Part shown: positions 6,448 through 8,187 of the stretch, in pieces
Position numbering within the stretch: position 1 is the first letter of the stretch
How the letters are laid out: each line of letters opens with the position of its first letter
Origin: Deltaproteobacteria bacterium
GTDB lineage: Bacteria > Desulfobacterota > Desulfomonilia > UBA1062
DNA length: 8,187 nucleotides
Assembly (NCBI GenBank): GCA_020053185.1
Contig: JAGVNP010000141.1
Location: 1 to 8,187 of the forward strand
Direction: 5' to 3'
Translations under genes and position numbers: made by a program
The notes under the pieces: model-generated
What the model was told of the DNA's origin: nothing
Seen by the model: the letters and a program-made list of their open reading frames with translations, nothing else
The model's database searches: none

Positions 6448-7836
6448 TTACCACTTACCTGTCTTGACTGCTGGCGCTTTGGGCAACCCATTGAGTGACT
6501 TGAGTGATGCCTGGAGGTCTTTTTCTGGAAGCGGGTAATCTGTAAGCTTTCCTTCCATGAAGCTCTCATAACCCTTAAGGTCCATGAGCCCATGACCGCT
6601 CCAGTTGAACAGGATGACCTTTTCTTTTCCCTCTTCTTTTGCTTTTTTGGCTTCCTCGATCACTGCTGCAATCGCATGGCTGGTCTCTGGTGCAGGGATA
6701 AACCCTTCGGTTCGTGCCCACATGAGAGCGCTGTTATAGCAGTGGAGCTGATCCATTGCTATTGGCCTTATAAGTCCTTCTACCGCAGCCTGACTCACAA
6801 GAGGTGCCATGCCATGATACCTGAGTCCGCCTGCATGGATCGGAGGCGATACAAACTCATGACCAAGTGTATACATGGGCATTAGAGGGGTCATCTTTGC
6901 CACATCGCCGTGGTCATATGTGAATGGGCCTCGTGTCAGGGTAGGGCATGAGGATGGCTCAACCGGGATGATGTCAATGTTTGCGCCGTGTATCTTGTCT
7001 GCAACAAACGGGAATGCAAGTCCTGCAAAGTTGCTTCCGCCGCCAGCACAGCCGATAACTACATCCACCTTTTTCTCCCCGATCTTTGCAAGTTGTTTCT
7101 TTGCTTCAAGACCTATGATGGTCTGATGGAGCATTACGTGGTTCAGCACGCTGCCGAGAGAGTACCTGGTCTGTCCGGTGGAATCACTTACTGCTTCTTC
7201 TATTGCTTCACTGATCGCGATCCCTAAACTTCCTGGTGTATCAGGATATTTTGCCAGGATATCGCGGCCTGCCTTTGTCTGGGTACTTGGGCTTGCAATG
7301 CATTCACCGCCCCATACCTGCATCATGAGTTTTCTGAAGGGTTTCTGGTCAAAGCTGATCCTCACCATGTAGACCTTACATTTAAGGCCTATGAGCGAAC
7401 AGGCAAATGACAGGGCGCTTCCCCACTGTCCTGCCCCGGTCTCTGTTGTGAGTTTTTTGATGCCGAATTTTTTGTTATACCATGCCTGCGGAACCGCAGT
7501 ATTGGGCTTATGGCTTCCTGCTGGTGATACGCCTTCGTTTTTGTAGTATATCTTTGCAGGGGTTCCCAGAGCCTTTTCCAGGTTTTTTGCCCTGTAAAGT
7601 GGGGACGGTCTCCAAAGATAGAGTATCTCAAGGATCTCTTCCGGGATATCGATCCATCGCTGCTGGCTCACTTCCTGTTCGATCAGGTTCATGGGAAATA
7701 CTGGTGCGAGCATATCAGGGGAAATAGGTTTTCCATCAGGGCCAAGCGGCGGCTGCATTGGTGTTGGCAGATCTGCTGCCAGATTGTACCACTGCCTTGG
7801 GATTTCATCTTCATTTAAAAAGACCTTAGTGCTCAT
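6448..7836 (-). CDS. trpB2: Tryptophan synthase beta chain, TrpB2 type
   Basis: This PLP enzyme condenses indole and L-serine to L-tryptophan in the cytoplasm. At 462 residues it is longer than TrpB1 (about 400). Its N-terminal extension (RQWYNLAADLPTPMQPPLGP, 14-33) and C-terminal tail are of the TrpB2 group, which generally does not form the classical complex with TrpA. The PLP-binding Lys110 is in SPAGSHKPNTA, catalytic Glu132 in TETGAGQWG and the phosphate-binding loop in GCAGGGSNFAG (262-272). PETSHAIA (383-390) and NWSGHGLMDL (411-420) are near the C-terminus. The start is fixed by AAAGGAGG five or six bases upstream of the ATG. It lies 20 bases after trpR, with no trpA in the window. 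I infer a role in salvage of free indole or as an auxiliary synthase; whether a trpB1-trpA pair exists elsewhere cannot be seen. Confidence 0.95.
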   Translation of the reverse strand: MSTKVFLNEDEIPRQWYNLAADLPTPMQPPLGPDGKPISPDMLAPVFPMNLIEQEVSQQRWIDIPEEILEILYLWRPSPLYRAKNLEKALGTPAKIYYKNEGVSPAGSHKPNTAVPQAWYNKKFGIKKLTTETGAGQWGSALSFACSLIGLKCKVYMVRISFDQKPFRKLMMQVWGGECIASPSTQTKAGRDILAKYPDTPGSLGIAISEAIEEAVSDSTGQTRYSLGSVLNHVMLHQTIIGLEAKKQLAKIGEKKVDVVIGCAGGGSNFAGLAFPFVADKIHGANIDIIPVEPSSCPTLTRGPFTYDHGDVAKMTPLMPMYTLGHEFVSPPIHAGGLRYHGMAPLVSQAAVEGLIRPIAMDQLHCYNSALMWARTEGFIPAPETSHAIAAVIEEAKKAKEEGKEKVILFNWSGHGLMDLKGYESFMEGKLTDYPLPEKDLQASLKSLNGLPKAPAVKTGKW

Positions 7837-7840
7837 TCAA

Positions 7841-7849
7841 TCCTCCTTT
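7841..7849 (-). promoter_or_regulatory. Strong ribosome binding site of trpB2
   Basis: On the - strand AAAGGAGGA sits four bases before the ATG at 7836, in the 20-base gap after trpR. It fixes the trpB2 start and suggests efficient translation from a shared trpR-trpB2 message. Confidence 0.7.
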
Positions 7850-7856
7850 GTGGGTT

Positions 7857-8111
7857 TTATTTACATTCTTGTGATGTGAAGTCTTTCAAAACTTTTTTTA
7901 TTGCAGAGTTCTTTTTCTTGAGTTCCCGTGAGCCCCGCGTGATCTTGCACAGACTGATGCCCAGCATTCTCCCGATCTCTCTCTGGGACACTCCTTTATC
8001 CAGGAGCTTTACGAGTTCCCATCGCAAAACAAGGTTGTTTATCTCGGAAGGGGTAAGGATGTTTTTCAAGAACCTCGTCAAAAGATCCTTGTCCTGGGTA
8101 CGACTAAACAC
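7857..8111 (-). CDS. trpR: Trp repressor family (TrpR/YerC-type) DNA-binding protein
   Basis: This is a small all-helical repressor of the TrpR superfamily. Numbered from the TTG at 8120, LTPSEINNLVLRW (22-34) is followed by the helix-turn-helix KGVSQREIGRMLGISLCKITRGSREL (42-67). The E. coli TrpR tryptophan-contact residues Thr44, Arg54 and Arg84 align with Thr23, Arg33 and Arg62, so tryptophan binding is plausible. The GTG at 8111 is chosen because AAGGAG ends nine bases before it; the in-frame TTG at 8120 directly abuts AAGGAG. Either start cuts into the first helix. The codons upstream of the TTG read EKNLKE, giving the expected family N-terminus EKNLKELVDVF, but an in-frame TGA precedes them. 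Being first in the unit with trpB2, it is inferred to regulate trpB2 and itself. The alternative is a YerC-like regulator with another ligand. Confidence 0.85.
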   Translation of the reverse strand: MFSRTQDKDLLTRFLKNILTPSEINNLVLRWELVKLLDKGVSQREIGRMLGISLCKITRGSRELKKKNSAIKKVLKDFTSQECK

Positions 8112-8120
8112 ATCAACCAA

Positions 8121-8170
8121 CTCCTTAAGATTCTTTTCTCACATAGTTTTTTCCTTAAGGTGAGATTATG
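8121..8170 (-). promoter_or_regulatory. trpR leader: duplicated CTTAAGGA ribosome-binding elements, start-stop codons and possible -10
   Basis: On the - strand CATAAT at 8170-8165 could be a -10 box; the -35 would lie at or beyond the window edge. Next come two copies of CTTAAGGA, exactly 30 bases apart (8159-8152 and 8129-8122), each followed 7-8 bases later by ATGTG. At the first copy the well-placed ATG (8144-8142) is followed at once by TGA. The overlapping GTG (8142) opens a five-codon frame (MRKES) whose TAA overlaps the second AAGGAG. The second copy leads to the GTG start of trpR. Both copies contain CTTAAG palindromes that could also be operator half-sites. No CTAG-containing E. coli-type trp operator is seen. 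Confidence 0.4.
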
Positions 8171-8187
8171 TTCTTGCTGAGAGAAAC

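Noticed and set aside
8142..8144. TGA at trpR codon 2 as selenocysteine or a reassigned codon
   Set aside because: TGA terminates leuC and leuD normally in this window, no selenocysteine insertion structure is evident, and position 2 would be atypical.

Overview
The window carries the end of a leucine-biosynthesis operon followed by an unusual set of accessory genes on the + strand, then two units on the - strand. GC content is moderate and coding density is high, with overlapping ATGA junctions inside the leu operon. The archaeal/anaerobe-type LeuC-LeuD, the stand-alone TrpB2, the TrpR/YerC-type regulator and the GTCATTCCCGC-type intergenic palindromes together suggest an anaerobic, probably Gram-negative bacterium, for example Nitrospirota (Thermodesulfovibrio-like) or Desulfobacterota. 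This placement is inferred from general resemblance, not from a marker gene.

Positions 1-2278 hold leuC (5' end outside the window), leuD and leuB, translationally coupled by 4-base overlaps. They encode isopropylmalate isomerase (two subunits) and 3-isopropylmalate dehydrogenase, and all visible catalytic residues are intact. Directly abutting leuB is an intact aspartate-semialdehyde-dehydrogenase-family gene (2279-3283). Its catalytic cysteine is replaced by serine and two other active-site positions are changed, so it looks like a Usg-1-type, probably non-dehydrogenase, paralogue. Next come an EcfT/CbiQ-type transporter membrane subunit (3305-4078) without any ATPase or S-component beside it, and an amidase-signature hydrolase (4109-5539) whose Lys-Ser-Ser spacing matches fatty acid amide hydrolase.

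marC (MarC/SnatA-type membrane protein, 5558-6202, -) converges on the amidase gene with an 18-base gap. Its possible promoter would give an essentially leaderless mRNA. The intergenic stretch 6203-6447 holds two different palindromic repeat elements that share the same GTCATT...AATGAC termini.

Positions 6448-8187 (-) hold a two-gene unit: a TrpR-family repressor followed 20 bases later by trpB2. No trpA is present. The pairing suggests that TrpR controls TrpB2, which makes tryptophan from indole and serine, in response to tryptophan. The 5' end of trpR is odd: an upstream ATG with a good ribosome binding site is immediately followed by TGA, although the frame beyond the TGA encodes the expected family N-terminus. 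The candidate leader and ribosome-binding-site arrangement is duplicated with a 30-base period.
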